Of a stretch of DNA of 64,000 nt, positions 40,200 through 51,977 are shown piece after piece; the first letter of the stretch is position 1, and each line of letters starts with the position of its first letter. The stretch lies in assembly GCA_015350385.1 (NCBI GenBank), contig WNKI01000001.1, positions 10,285,118-10,349,117 on the forward strand. The letters run 5' to 3'. Origin of the DNA: Aculops lycopersici (lineage: Eukaryota; Arthropoda; Arachnida; Trombidiformes; Eriophyidae). The position numbers and the translations under genes were made by a program. The notes below the pieces were generated by a model. That model was given only the letters and a program-made list of their open reading frames with translations, was not told where the DNA came from and ran no database searches.

Positions 40200-41498
40200 A
40201 TGTATCGAAATCATACGAGAAAATTGCGTTTAATCGATGTGTACAACAACATTTTCCCTTGGAGAAACCTAGACGAGTTCTTCACGCAAATTAGATCAAC
40301 TATAGCCTATAGATCACCAGACAATTCCCTCATTGCCATTTGTAAACCATTCGGCGTTGGCACATTTGCAACCTTTGATAATAACACCTCTATCCAAAAC
40401 CAAGATAAGATATTATACAATTTACGTGGCCACCCCAAATATTGCATACAAGATATTCTCGAGCCATTGACCTGCCATTTCGAATCTAAGACACCTTACA
40501 AAGTTATCAAGGGCATTGATCGCTACATGAGCGGCTTAGTTCTCCTCTCGAATAACTACGATAAACATAGGCAAGACTTTCTCAGGGCAACATCGAACTC
40601 AAGGATAGAAAAGGAACCGCCATTTGGATTTAGAGCTATAACAAGTGGATACCCTGTTATTACGGGCGATAGGTTGTACGAGCGCGTAGGCATCGAGCTC
40701 GTGGAGGTTGATGAGCTTGGCGACTACAAGGAGCCCATAATTGTCCAAAATGCTAATCCCAGGAGATTCAAAAGCGAAAAGGATAAAAATATGATTCAGG
40801 CGGAGCTGCTGGTGAAGAAAATCAACCGCGAGACTTCATCATCTTTGGTAGAGTTATACTGTTCCAAGTTACGATCTGACTTTCCAAGATGTTACATTAG
40901 CAGTAAGACTTCGTTTATTTTAGGAGATGTTCACTTCAGTAAGCGAATTAGAGAGATTCTTGGTAGGCCGATGCAAGTGTCGGCATTCAAGTCAAGTCAT
41001 AGGTATGATGACAATTATGAGCCCTTGAATAGCAAATTGCGCAATCTGTTGGGAGTTTACAAAAATGCAACAATACCACTCATGTTAGATCTCCATGTCC
41101 TGCGTCTAAAAGGCTTTGATCGCAAGACTAAAGGAAAAAGTAGTAGGGACTTGATAATACAATCGCCATTTATGCCTGTACATTTTGCTCTCACCGCCGC
41201 GAGATTGAAATTGTTAGCCGATGATGAAGTTGCTTTGAGTAATTATAATTATGACGCTGGTTTAGATTCATGTGATGGTGGTGTAGTTGGCGGCTCGGGC
41301 AAGGGTATTATGGCTTTGGATGGCTTTTGCAAATCGGGTATTAATGATGATGAAGGTGGTGGTGGTGGTGGTGGTGGTGGTGGTTGTGATGAAGATGATA
41401 ATGGTGCTGCTGCCGCTGCTGTTGTGGCTTCGAGTGATTCTGGTGACAATTGTGGTAGTTGTAGTAGTAGTATTAATAAAATCGATACTGTTGCATGA
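40200..41498 (+). CDS. RluA-family pseudouridine synthase-like protein, RPUSD3-like
   Basis: 432 residues. The order of blocks follows the RluA fold: DNSLIAICKPFGVGTFAT (the NKPxG strand), KGIDRYMSGLVLLSNN (equivalent to RLDxxTSGLVLL, with the catalytic-position Asp kept but Arg and Leu replaced), SSSLVELYCSKLRSDFPRCY (equivalent to LVELxPxTGRxHQ) and ILGDVHFSK (GDxxY). Loss of the RLD and GRxHQ signatures resembles the mitochondrial RPUSD3, which acts on mitochondrial RNA in mammals. The N-terminus is basic and could be a mitochondrial leader. The last 80 residues are low-complexity, with a GGT-repeat poly-Gly tract (about 41356-41382), poly-Ala and Ser. Its stop codon is only 4 bp from the convergent G-alpha stop. 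Confidence 0.62.
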   Translation: MYRNHTRKLRLIDVYNNIFPWRNLDEFFTQIRSTIAYRSPDNSLIAICKPFGVGTFATFDNNTSIQNQDKILYNLRGHPKYCIQDILEPLTCHFESKTPYKVIKGIDRYMSGLVLLSNNYDKHRQDFLRATSNSRIEKEPPFGFRAITSGYPVITGDRLYERVGIELVEVDELGDYKEPIIVQNANPRRFKSEKDKNMIQAELLVKKINRETSSSLVELYCSKLRSDFPRCYISSKTSFILGDVHFSKRIREILGRPMQVSAFKSSHRYDDNYEPLNSKLRNLLGVYKNATIPLMLDLHVLRLKGFDRKTKGKSSRDLIIQSPFMPVHFALTAARLKLLADDEVALSNYNYDAGLDSCDGGVVGGSGKGIMALDGFCKSGINDDEGGGGGGGGGGCDEDDNGAAAAAVVASSDSGDNCGSCSSSINKIDTVA

Positions 41499-41502
41499 TT
41501 AT

Positions 41503-42636
41503 CTACAGTAATTCGTATTGCCTAAGATGCATTCGTTGTATTATATCCCGACAATCATTGAATACTCGACGAATATTTTCCGTATCCACGGCACATGTGA
41601 AATGTGGATAACAATAGTGTTTTCCGTCTCCGCTTGCTGTACTTATTCTTAAGAATTCATCACGTATAAAATATTTTGCCCTCAAAAAGTTTGGATCATC
41701 ATTTGGTTCACTAAGAGCATCCGGCGGTGTTTGGTAATGAGCAAATTCTGGGAAATAATCTTCGATTTTCGATTTGCCTAGTTTGACTTTTTCAGCTAAT
41801 AAATCTTGCTTGTTCAAGAACAATATAACCGATATAGTTCGCAACCATCTGTTGTTCCAGATAGACTTGAATAGATCAAGCGACTCCCTTAGTCTGTTTT
41901 GGTTCGGATCCTCGCGGAGGACCATGTTATAACTACTGCAGGCTGTAACGAATATAATGGCAGTTACATCATTAAAACACTGGATCCACTTCCGCCGCTC
42001 GTCCCGCTGGCCCCCGACGTCGAACATGTGAAAGTTGACCTTCTCAACTTGGAATTTAGTTTCGAAAATGCCAGATGTCAAAACACGACACCTGAGGATA
42101 TCTTGTTCGTTCGGTGTATAATCAGGCCTTTTAATATAACTAACACGGTCTAGAAAGTATTTAGCACAATCGATGAGCTGGTACTCGTTTGATCGTTCGA
42201 AGGTTTGCACCACTCCCTTGTCTTTCCATAATATTTCGGTGTGTTCGTAGAACTCGGGCGGGTAGTCGAAGTCGGGCGATGAGGCAACGTCCTGGATGTA
42301 GTCGACGCGCCACTGGTTCTCCTGGTGCTCGAGTTGCACCGAGGGTATGAGAGTGGACATGGCGCCGGTGATAGTTAAAATAGCATCTCTGATGTTCTTC
42401 TTGATGTCCTCGATCTTTTGTCTTTTTTCCTCTTCGCTGAAGCCATTTACGTGTAAAATTCGCATTTGCTTCACGATTGTCGACTTGCCCGACTCTCCGG
42501 CGCCCAGAAGCAGCAGCCGGTGGGTGGCCCTGTAAACTTGTTTATCTTTTTGGATTTGCTTCTCGATGCGCTTATTGGCCTCCTTGCGCTTCTTGTCCTC
42601 CTCGGCGTCGTTCTTCGAGGGTCCGAAGCAGCCCAT
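41503..42636 (-). CDS. GNAS: G protein alpha-s subunit (stimulatory, adenylyl cyclase)
   Basis: Single coding exon. I start at the ATG at 42636 (MGCFGPSKNDAEED), three codons inside the frame, because MGC with its palmitoylated Cys3 is the universal G-alpha-s start; this gives 377 residues. Guanine-nucleotide motifs are complete: P-loop GAGESGKST, switch I RCRVLTSGI with the ADP-ribosylated Arg, switch II DVGGQRDERRKW, NKQD and TCAVDT. The C-terminus NDCRDIIQRMHLRQYELL is identical to the animal G-alpha-s receptor-contact tail. It couples receptors to adenylyl cyclase. A donor-like GGCAG|GTAAGG on the minus strand at about 42821-42830 may mark a 5' UTR intron. Confidence 0.97.
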   Translation of the reverse strand: MGCFGPSKNDAEEDKKRKEANKRIEKQIQKDKQVYRATHRLLLLGAGESGKSTIVKQMRILHVNGFSEEEKRQKIEDIKKNIRDAILTITGAMSTLIPSVQLEHQENQWRVDYIQDVASSPDFDYPPEFYEHTEILWKDKGVVQTFERSNEYQLIDCAKYFLDRVSYIKRPDYTPNEQDILRCRVLTSGIFETKFQVEKVNFHMFDVGGQRDERRKWIQCFNDVTAIIFVTACSSYNMVLREDPNQNRLRESLDLFKSIWNNRWLRTISVILFLNKQDLLAEKVKLGKSKIEDYFPEFAHYQTPPDALSEPNDDPNFLRAKYFIRDEFLRISTASGDGKHYCYPHFTCAVDTENIRRVFNDCRDIIQRMHLRQYELL

Positions 42637-43069
42637 CTTGAACATTGACGCCCCAAGATCAAGTTGACTCCTCTCGCCCCTAAGACTGTGCTTTTGTGGG
42701 TCTGTCTGTGGCGTTTAATGGGCCGCCTGCTCGCTCTAGCTAGCCTCTCGATTCCCTCTGGCCGCAAAGTGACTGTTAAAATCTAATAGGCGATGGTGGT
42801 GTCTAATTTGCTGGCCCTTACCTGCCACTCGTAATAGATAGTGATACAAGTCGAGTCAAATTAGACAGGCTGGTTTCGGGGAATAATAGTTTTATTTGCC
42901 AGTGGCGAGAGTGGCGTTCACTTTTTGTTGCGGTTCGGCTCGGGCGACGCGATTCACACACACAGACGCACACACCACCACCAACACACACCAACATATA
43001 CACACACACACTCATAGCCAGGCGACGAACATCGACGGCGACGACGCTACTTACTATTCTGCTGCACCA

Positions 43070-43093
43070 CTCTCTCTCTCTCTCTCTCTCTCT
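43070..43093. repeat. (CT)n microsatellite
   Basis: Twelve CT dinucleotides without interruption, in the GC-rich region upstream of G-alpha-s. Confidence 0.95.
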
Positions 43094-46060
43094 ATCCCAA
43101 TTGCTCGCTTTGGCTTCGGCTCTGACGCTGTGGCGATGGCTGCCTGACTTTTCTGCTGGCGCAGCTCCCCCGCCGCCACCAATACAGTCGCCAGCTTTCG
43201 AGCAGACGACCCGAGAGTTAGAGACCCAGCACAAGCGGCAGCCACAGCGAGCGGTTTGAGCGAGGTGCTCGCCGAGCGATGCCAGCGAGAGTTCGACTGC
43301 CAGCGCTAGTGCAGAGCAAGAGCGAACTCGACTCGACTCCACTGCCGCCGTCCGTTCGTCTGTGCGTGCGGCGCGCCTCGCCTTAGAGCCCCGTTAGCCG
43401 TCTGTCCGCGTGTGTGTCACCGAACAGCGCCCAGCTCCGCTATTGGACCTAGCGGGCGCTCGCTCGCTGGCCTTGCGCGCGCCTCGCACGAGCGCCCTGC
43501 AGATTCGAACGGCCGCCCGCGCACACTGGCTTCACAGTGGCGCCACTTCGGCGGCCGTGGCAGACGCGCTGGTCCTGCCGATGGGCGAAAGTGAGCGCCG
43601 CTGCGTCTGCCCGAATTGTGTGCGTGCCAGCAGCAAGCCGCGACTATGGAAACACGAAGAGCAACACAGAGCAGAGCACCCAGCGTCCAGAGGTTCCACA
43701 GACAGAGAAGCCCGACGAGAGCGAGAGACGGAGACAGAGATGATCGCGCAGAATTCTAGCCACCACCGACGCCACACAGCTGAAGCATTGCGCAAGCAAA
43801 CCCGCACCTCGGTCCGTCTGTCTGCTTGTGCGTCACTGAGAGAGCTTTGCTCACTGCAGTCCGTGCGTCTGCGCGTGTGGCACGCCCTGCTCGCCGGCAC
43901 CATGCGACTGCGCCGCCCTCACGAAGCTCTACGACAAGACTCCTACTTGCTGCTGCTGCTGATCCATCGTCAGTTAGTCAGTCAGTCGGTCGGGCAGCAC
44001 GGCGCTAGGCTCCTGCGCTCTGTGCGTCGGCTCGCGGGTCCTGTGCGCCCATCGCTCGGCCAGCTCCGCGTCGCCAAGTCGGCGCGCCGCAAGTTGTGCG
44101 GCTCTCGGGCCAACGAATACTGCGCTCTCCGGCGGAGAGCCCATATCCAGATCCGCATCGCAACTTCGAACACTCGTCGCCACGCCCACGAGCAGCCAAG
44201 ACCCTCGGAGACGAAGCGAGGGGCGGGCGCTGGCCAACTGGTGTCCGACCGGAAGTGGGCCAGTTGCTCCGTTTTCTGTGCGTGTGTCTATCTCTCTGTT
44301 TGTGTAAAATTGATTGCCACTCCGACTGGCTGGCTTACTACCGAGCGACTGGAGATCTTGCTGGCCACGGTCGTCACTTGAGAGGCTCGCTGCATTCATC
44401 TCGCTTTAGCCAGATCTAGCCGGTCTAAAGTTTCCACCGAAGCTCCAAGCTGGAGACTGGCGCCCAAACTCCACTGACAAGCTTAAGATGTGCCACCATC
44501 TCGCCAATCTGAGCGCGCGGGTCCATATTTCCAACTGGCGGCGCCTCTAAAGCCAACAGCCCATTTGTCGCCGAGTTGCGGAGTCCGTACGGTCGTTGTA
44601 TAATCTGCAGTATGCAAATTTGCCCACTTGGGGGTCAACCGAACGAGCTCAGGACGAATCCCGATACGCGACGCGCCACAACGCGATCCGAGTTTCCGTC
44701 TCTCACTCAAGTTGTTGTTGGCTTCGTCGCCGAGTGTTGTGCTCAGCAGCCAGCCGGCTTGTCTAGCATCTCGAGTCTCGAGTGTTCAGGTGCCGTCGCC
44801 ACCGGAGTCTCAGTCTCAGCCTCAGCCTCCGCCATGGGAGAAGCGGTGTTGCTTTGGACCCTTTGCCTGGCTAGGATCCTGTTGCTGCGCTCGCGGGGGC
44901 TACAGGCGCGCCGCCCCCACGAGTTGCGGCCACAATCAACCTGCTCGCCGCTTGTTGACGTCTTGCCGTTAGCTCAGCCATTGACTCCCCTGTCACTCAT
45001 ACACACCAACCAAACAGAACATCAGACTTTTGCCCCCACGGCTTAGGGAGATTTGAAACGCAAGTTTTGCGGTTTGCAAATGAGGCCGCCAATTAGCGAG
45101 TGGTCGGCTTTTTCTCTCGCGAGCTTGGCAGAAAACAATGTACATCCAGTCCTGTGACAACGGCAACCAAACCATCGGCTCGACTCGCCTCGCCTCGCCC
45201 AGTCACCGACTCAACCTCCAGAGGCCGACTAAACTTGACTCGAAAACCGATGACAAATTTCGCAGGCTTTGCTTCCGCTGGGCGAAAAGGGATGCCTCAA
45301 GCAAAAGCAGCGGTGAAGGTTGCAACGACTTACAGCTGAGTGTCTGGATGGCCGACTGGCTGGTTGGTAAGACAGTTAAGTGAGATGGCTGCTATCGTTC
45401 TGCAATGAGCGCCACTTGCACCACCGAGAGAGCGAAGAAGAAGGGGAAAGATTTGCGCTGCACACGAGAAAACCGCCGAGACGACAGCTGAGAAACTACG
45501 AGCCTCCAGGTGGGCGACCAATTGCAAGTTGCCAAGACACCGACCACCACAAGCAGCAACAGAATTGCTAAAACTGGCAGTGGACTTAACCTGCGGCCGC
45601 AAACGAGCCAGCTCCTTGCGAACAGTAGTAGACGATAAAAATCTCCTTGAATATTCGCCAGGCGGCAGTCGCTAGGCGCCCAGAAAGTCGGTTGCCAGTG
45701 GAAGTAGAGACAAGTGTTTGCTGTTGGCGATACAAGGGAAAGAGAGAAAGTGGAGTTTTCTGGTTCCGTTTCTGGCTGCTCGCAGTTCGGAGTGCAAACT
45801 GGTGAACAAAATAACCACCAGCAACTCAAGTCAACTGATTGAGCGGACAGATAACAACGGCGCACGCTTCTCCTCGATCTTGTCAGGCTCCACTAGTTTC
45901 ACGGGCCCGGCTAGTTCTCTCGCGCCACTCTACCCTCGACCAGCTAGCTCGCTGAAAGCGAGAAACATTCGGGCTAAACTGTGATTTGCGCGCCCTCCGA
46001 GGTGAGGAACCCGAGGAGCCCGCTGGCTTTATTCTACAGTGAGAACGAGAGAAAGGGAGG

Positions 46061-46063
<3 letters not shown>

Positions 46064-46093
<30 letters not shown>
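46064..46093. repeat. (AG)n microsatellite
   Basis: About fifteen AG dinucleotides, preceded by a looser purine tract. Confidence 0.95.
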
Positions 46094-46095
<2 letters not shown>

Positions 46096-46652
46096 GGACA
46101 CAGGGAGTTCGCGTGGCCGACTGAGTTCGAGAACAATCGAGTGGCCGGCCATTGAGTTGCTCCGATTGCGCGCGTCACGTAACTTGCGCCCGGTTCCCTA
46201 CTTCTACGACCACTTCCGCCTGCGAGCTAGCTGACTAGCTAGCCAGAAGCCAGTCGCTCGCTCGCGTGCGCGTTAATTCCCCCAGATTCACAATCTGAAA
46301 TCCTGAAAGCCCGAATCTTCCTCATCATCAACATTAGAAGCAGCAGCACCAGTGGCGCCGGCGACAACAACAATGAACCCGACGCAGCCGCGTGCACCGC
46401 CCTCGCGGCAGTGACATTGAATTCGGGGCGCCACTTGCACAAGCTCGCCGGCTCGGCGCTCAGGTGAGAGGCTCGTCGATTGCTCTTGATCTCGCCGGAG
46501 GGTGTTGGTATTGTGCGGCCACCCGACATTGCAGCCGCCATATTTGTTCTGCGACCTAATCGATCGGCCAGCCGAAACCAATTTATTGGAATCAATCAGG
46601 TCAAGCGGCTTTTTAGTTGTTCTCATGACACTCCTTTACCTCTCTCCGGATC

Positions 46653-49600
46653 TTACACGTCTGCGGGCCGATGGAAGTGGCCGCTCCGCTGGCAAGTCCC
46701 AGTTGCCGGCGTCTCCTCAATGTCCTCAGTATCGTCGCTGTCCAGCTCATCCTCCGTTTGCTCTGCCCTCGAGCGGCAAGTTTTAGATGAGCCAGTGAGC
46801 TCGTTGATTGGCGTCTCCGGGTTCTCAACCAAACTGCTGCTTGCCGGCGAGATGCGCACAAAAACTGTCGTCGAATCCAGGTGTCCGTTTGAGGTGGTGG
46901 CCAATTCGAGAATTTGCGTCCGCTTCTCCTCTTCACTTTGCTCCGAGTGGTTGCTGTTGGTGTCGCTTGGTGTCGCTAGTGGCGTCGAGACGGCCACAGC
47001 CAGGGGAACTTGAGCTAAGCTTGCCAGTGGACTTGAGCCGCTTGTGCTTGTAGCGGTGATCGTGGCTGCGGCCGCCGCTGTCACGCCTGCGGTCTTGCCA
47101 GTGGCACCTTGCTTGCGATTCGCGCCACCTGGCGACCGCGAGCTGTGGCTCTGTGGAATGTTTCGCACCTGTAAGTTTGGCTGGTTGGCGGAACTCGAGA
47201 GTCGCATCGACTGGTGGCCGTTGCGCGTCGTGCGCTCCCACGACATCGGTAGGGTCCGTTGCGAGTAGCTATCCAAGTGGAGCCGATGCTGCTGCCGGCG
47301 CCGGCGCCAATTCCGGCGCAGCATGTCTTTGAGCTCGGAGCGAAACTTGTCGTTCATGAAGCAGTAAATGAGGGGATTGAAGCAGGAGTGAGCCATTGCG
47401 AGCCAGTGGGCAATGAAGTAGGAGACCACGAAGAGTTTGTACTTCAGGGCGCCCCAATCGACGTTCAAATCCAGGTAGCGCGCCTCGGGAAAGTGGTACA
47501 TGGCAATGATAAACATTTGCAGCGGAAGCCAGGCCAAGGCAAACACCGCAACCACTACAACCAACATTTTGATCACCTGATTGTGAGCGATATTATTGGG
47601 TGAGATGGGAGTAGGTTGTAGGTTAAATGGAAGTCGTCGCGAGATTGCCGATTATCAACAAGAGTTATTCGTGTTTTGTAGTGCTCAAAATTTGACAGTA
47701 AATAATTTGACATTCAAAAGCTAGAGGTTGAAATTGAATTTGCATTTGCATTTCCATCCGAAAGCTACCTACCTTGACGCGTTTCATATGCATCGTTTGG
47801 TCCCTATTGACGTCCACCTCGCCGGGCATTTGACGGTTCATCAGTTTCATGGTGATGTTTGTATAAAAGTAGCTCAGCACCGAGAGTGGAAGCGCAAATG
47901 TGCTCACGAAGATGCTGATCAGTTGCGAGAGGAAGCCGCCAAACGACAGGAAGTAAGCTGGTTAATGTTTCGAAGGCCGACGAGAGTTTTCGGTGCAAAT
48001 TGGTTTAAGATCTCTGGAAGCTAGCGACCGACAATTTTCCATCGAAAGTTGTGTCTGCTTATTTTTGCTTCAGAATCCCGTTATGTTGTTGTTGCTGTTG
48101 TTGTGTAAAGAGATCAGATCTACTTACAAAATGGTGTACCTGTAGGAGTCCGAACTGGACCACAACGAGCGGCACTCCCAGTAGACGACAGTTTGGAAGC
48201 AAAACGGTTGCGCATCGGCCATCAGGTACTCGGGCACTGAGATTAGTAGACCCACAAGCCAGATGAGAATTATTACGTGCGTTTTTCTAATGGCAACTCC
48301 GCACACTTTTGCGCGACCCTGGCTACGCAACGGATACATTATGGCAAAGTGTCTAGTGGTTGTATTGTGGGGATTTTGTGGAGGTGGCGGGAGTAGGTGG
48401 TTGATGTTATTACAAAAATTAGTATCCCGATTCTTCTGGTGTACCTCCTTTTTGCATTACTAACTACTTGACTCTAGTGGATTCATCTCGCCGTCGGCCG
48501 GCAAGTTGCAGGCTTGGTGCCTACTGACGGGCCTCAAGTTCGCGACGACGACGACCAACAAGCCGGAAGAGTTTGGCCACCTTGTCACTTTATCGAACCA
48601 ACTTTAGTTGCCGAGCGAAACGGACGCACAAGTAAGTAGTCGGCACGCATACATTCTAATACATCGATTTCCGATAGCGCCTGAACAACGGTCCGCCGAT
48701 GGGTAAACATATCAGCGCTGGTTGTTTGTCCGTCCAGTCGAGGGGCCAGCTTATAGGATTTCTTGTCCGCATGGCCTTCGTGGCTGACGGTGGGTTTAGT
48801 AACAGTTGCGAGCATTTGTTCAGCTCAGTGGCGTCGTATTATCATTGATCAGATTAGATGTGCACAGGTGGCCAGTGGCACGAGCAAATTGGCTCTAACC
48901 TGAGCCGATGCAGCCACAACAAGCATTCGAATTCAATGAATCGCACAAGTTGACCGGAAGTCGAGCAAATGCAAGCCTACAATTTGATTTTGGGTGCCGA
49001 TGGCGCTCAAGAGGTACACTTTCAATCGGTCGGTTTGACACGCATGGAATCGGCTGCAATGTTTGTCGGCATCCAGGTTGTTTCCTCTTCTCTGAGCACA
49101 ATCTTTAGTACCGCTACCCGGCAAAGTAAACCAGTGCGTCGGCCCGCCGGCTCTCGATTATGAGCCAATCAAGCGCCGCACTTGCAGTGAAATATTAGAC
49201 GATGCCACCACTCCGATTCGTAGCCCACTTCCACCGCCGCAGGCCACGCCTTTCTAGATTGGATCTTTCTCGTCGATTTGTAACTTTTAACCGCAGTAGC
49301 AACCGTCGTCGTTGCCGTCAATCCGCTCGCGGCTAATTGCCGTTTAGTACGGAAGTTCGTACATGTCTCACTTCCGGTCGGCGGTCTATCCGACATCCAA
49401 TCATGATTGTTGCGCGCTAGCAACTAGCTTGCTGGTTAATGGACAGGAAGACGGTGCTCGAATCACACTCGTACGCCCGACTGCATCCAATAAAAATGGC
49501 TCAACTTCGGTGCGAAGGAACTGGCTCTTAATGGCCAGTTGGCGGCAAAACCACCGAGCTCGAGTGGGAAATACGAGCTCGCATTTATGAAAAGAAAAAA

Positions 49601-50821
49601 TTGGACTCACCTATTGACTCCAATGACAGTCATAGTTGCCGAAGATACGAAGACACTCATCGTAACTGAGCGCCGTTAGTCAGTTAGTCGGTCGGTGGGT
49701 TGTTTGGTGGTGGCGAGGGCGTCGATTGTTGTATCAGCATGACAGGTGGTCGTAGTTGGGATTGTGGCGGAATGAATTCTAATTAGTCATTTGATTTGAT
49801 TGCTCAACTCGCGGAATTCTTGGAAATCACGAACTGTGCTGACTATCATGAAAGAAATGGGGAGATGAGACTTGGTTTGGTTCGCTTCGCTTCGCTTCGC
49901 TTCGCTTCGTTTCGTTTCGTTTCGTTTCGTTTCGTTTCTTTTCTTTTCGTTTCGTTTCGTTTCGTTTCGTTTCGTTTCGTTTCGTTTCGTTTCGTTTCGT
50001 TTCGTTTCGTTTCGTTTCGTTTCGTTTCGTTTCGTTTCGTTTCGTTTCGTTTCGTTTCGTTTCGTTTCGATTCGTTTCGATTCGATTCAATTGAATTAGA
50101 TCAAATTAAATTGAGTTAAATTCAATTCGCTTTGATCCGATTCGATCAAAATCGAAACACCAACTTACCTGCCAATCGCACCACAGGACAAAGAGCCACG
50201 GGCAAAACCCATCGGCCAAGCATATACTCGGTGTATGTAACGGCTAAGATTATATTAAGTTTTCGTTTAACCGACGGTTAGTAGTTTTGTCGTTCGTCTT
50301 GATTTTTGGGGTTGATTTTGCTTGGTGTCCCAAGAAGATGAGTCCAACAAGGGTCGACTAAGATACTCACGAATGGAGAGCAAACTCATGATGAGATCGC
50401 TGAAGGACAAGTTCATCAAATACTTGCGCAACTCGCTGCCCTTGGAACGAGCCAAAACGACAACAGTGATCACGTTTAGGAGGAAGGAGGCAATCGCAGT
50501 GAGCGAGTAGAGGACAACGAGAAAGGTTTGGCAATTATCAAACAGAGCCTCGAGTCTATATTGGGGCGGCACATAGGACATGTAGATGGAGAAGGCGCGC
50601 AGCTCGTTTTCGTATTGCTGCGGTTCCTTGTGTTGGTTGAATCTTAAATCGTGTTCCATGTGACTGGTTATTTGGCTCACGATGGACGTAAATTCTTCCA
50701 TACTTCTATTGCCGTAGCGTGAGCAAATGACTCTCAACTGGCCCATCCGGTCTGCCTCGAAAAGCGCCTTGCCCGGCTCAAAGGGTTCGCTGACGCCTCC
50801 CGACGCGGACCTCGGGTCCAT
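46653..50821 (-). CDS. Rhodopsin-family GPCR, neuropeptide-receptor type, six exons
   Basis: I rebuilt six exons by matching GT-AG sites and phase: 50821-50371, 50243-50169, 49665-49611, 48352-48128, 47914-47773 and 47576-46653. All phases agree and give 623 residues. Exon 1 has the extracellular N-terminus (one NRS glycosylation site) and TM1 to early TM2 (FLLNVITVVVL, MNLSFSDLIMSLLS). Exon 2 holds GRWVLPVALCPVV with the conserved TM3 Cys; exon 3 TM3; exon 4 TM4 and the second loop; exon 5 TM5 (FALPLSVLSYFYTNI); exon 6 TM6 (FALAWLPLQMF), TM7 (SCFNPLIYCFMN, an NPxxY motif) and a long Ser/Ala-rich tail. DRY is replaced by NRH (GVNRHFAIMYPL). HWLAMAHSCFNPLIY fits peptide receptors, but the ligand is not predictable. 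The start of exon 5 is the least certain edge. Confidence 0.85.
49881..50088. repeat. Pentanucleotide satellite (TTCGC)n then (TTTCG)n
   Basis: About 200 bp: roughly five TTCGC units followed by more than thirty TTTCG units, with one TTTCT interruption near 49936 and decay to TTCGA at the right end. It lies inside the second intron of the GPCR gene (49666-50168). Because the unit is 5 bp with few stop words, it creates open frames on both strands that are not genes. Confidence 0.95.
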
Positions 50822-51977
50822 CTTTCTCTCTGCTCAACTGTCTGCAGCTCTCTCTCTCCCCCTCTCTCTATCTCACTAACTAGCAACTCTCACCTGTGTA
50901 ATGGAACTTGAAACTTGCTTGGACAACTCGATTGCACGCTCTTCCGGTCGCCTAGCTCATCGCTCGGTTTTAGTGGCACTCGATTGTCTTGTCCATGCAA
51001 CTAGCCGCACCGAGTCGCACTTTTTGAAAGTATACATCAAATGACTGCCCTCGACGCGGGTCCATTCTAACCCTGAACACAGACAAGTGGCCCCCGGTAG
51101 CCGGCAGCCGGCAGCCAGAGCGCGGAATTTGCCCGCCGGCTCGACATGCGCAATGAGGTGGCGTGATTGGCTTGGGAGCGAGCCGGTTGCTCGCCTGGCA
51201 GTTGCGTCACTTGAAACTGGTCGCTCGTATTGAGTCGGCGGCAGTGGAGGTGGGGGCGCGGCGGTGGGGGCCACGGCGGGCCTCGAATGGAGCCGAAAAA
51301 TCTAGAGTCGGAGGAAATGGGCGACGAAAATAGTAGCGGCAGCAGGAGGATGCATCCGAGAGCATAAGTTTCGCACATTCGAACGAACAACGTTTACATC
51401 ACACTACGTTACTCGTTCCTTTCAGCGCTAGATCCCAGAGAGGCGCGTTTTTGCGGCTCACCCGTAAACTGGGCACCAGATTAGACAGCGCAAAACTTTT
51501 GCCTCGAGTCTCGAATGTTTCATTTGGCGTGCTTCGATTGCGTAACGACGACAAATCAATTTGTTTGGGGTGCCCTTAACGCAAGTGAGCCACCGCCGAG
51601 CATAGAGCGGATCAACAACACAATAAGCTGCGCGCTGCTCTCACCTCTTGCGCGCTATCGTGGCGGATATTGGCCATTGGCGCCACTAGTGGCAAATTTA
51701 GAGCGGAAATAAAAGATCCACTATTTCAATTTGATTGGCTCAGTTGGTCGCCGGCGCTCGTGATAATTGGTTCCGATCCGAACAAACGGCTGCTGTCGTC
51801 AGAACGATTGCCACTGATGATTACAGTTATTGCCGGCCGTTGAGATCAAGAGCTAAAGTGATGATTGTGTTATTAGTTGTAACTTAGATAGTTGGTTACC
51901 GCTAGGTGCAGGTACCGGCGAGTGCGTTTGCTTTATTAGGCCGTGCGGTTGGTAATACCACTAGTTCTAGAAATGAG
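50822..51977. other. Intergenic DNA, GPCR to PRPF6
   Basis: About 1.15 kb without a supportable gene. A (CT)-rich tract (50848-50872) sits directly upstream of the GPCR start. I searched the right part on the minus strand for a C-terminal PRPF6 exon and did not find one. Confidence 0.5.

Larger units (their letters stand above)
42637..46652. promoter_or_regulatory. GC-rich region upstream of G-alpha-s
   Basis: About 4 kb of GC- and CpG-rich DNA, clearly unlike the flanking genes. It contains a (CA)-rich patch (about 42955-43015) and (CT)n and (GA)n microsatellites. Several frames of 100-320 codons are open on both strands, but their translations are Arg/Ala/Ser-rich, mutually overlapping and without domains, as expected from CpG-rich sequence with few stop codons. 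I read it as promoter and 5' UTR DNA of G-alpha-s, plus the 3' end region of the GPCR gene. Confidence 0.5.

Noticed and set aside
43410..44381. A 323-codon open frame upstream of G-alpha-s on the plus strand
   Set aside because: CpG-rich DNA with few stop words. The translation is Arg/Ala/Ser-rich without a domain, and several other long frames overlap it on both strands.
44576..45046. A 156-codon plus-strand frame
   Set aside because: Same GC-rich background; low-complexity translation, no homology by eye, overlaps another open frame.
46480..47013. A 177-codon plus-strand frame
   Set aside because: Lies antisense to the last exon of the GPCR, whose TM6-TM7 coding is clear.
49796..50119. 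Open frames on both strands reading RFVSF and RNETK repeats
   Set aside because: Produced by the TTTCG pentamer array, not by a gene.
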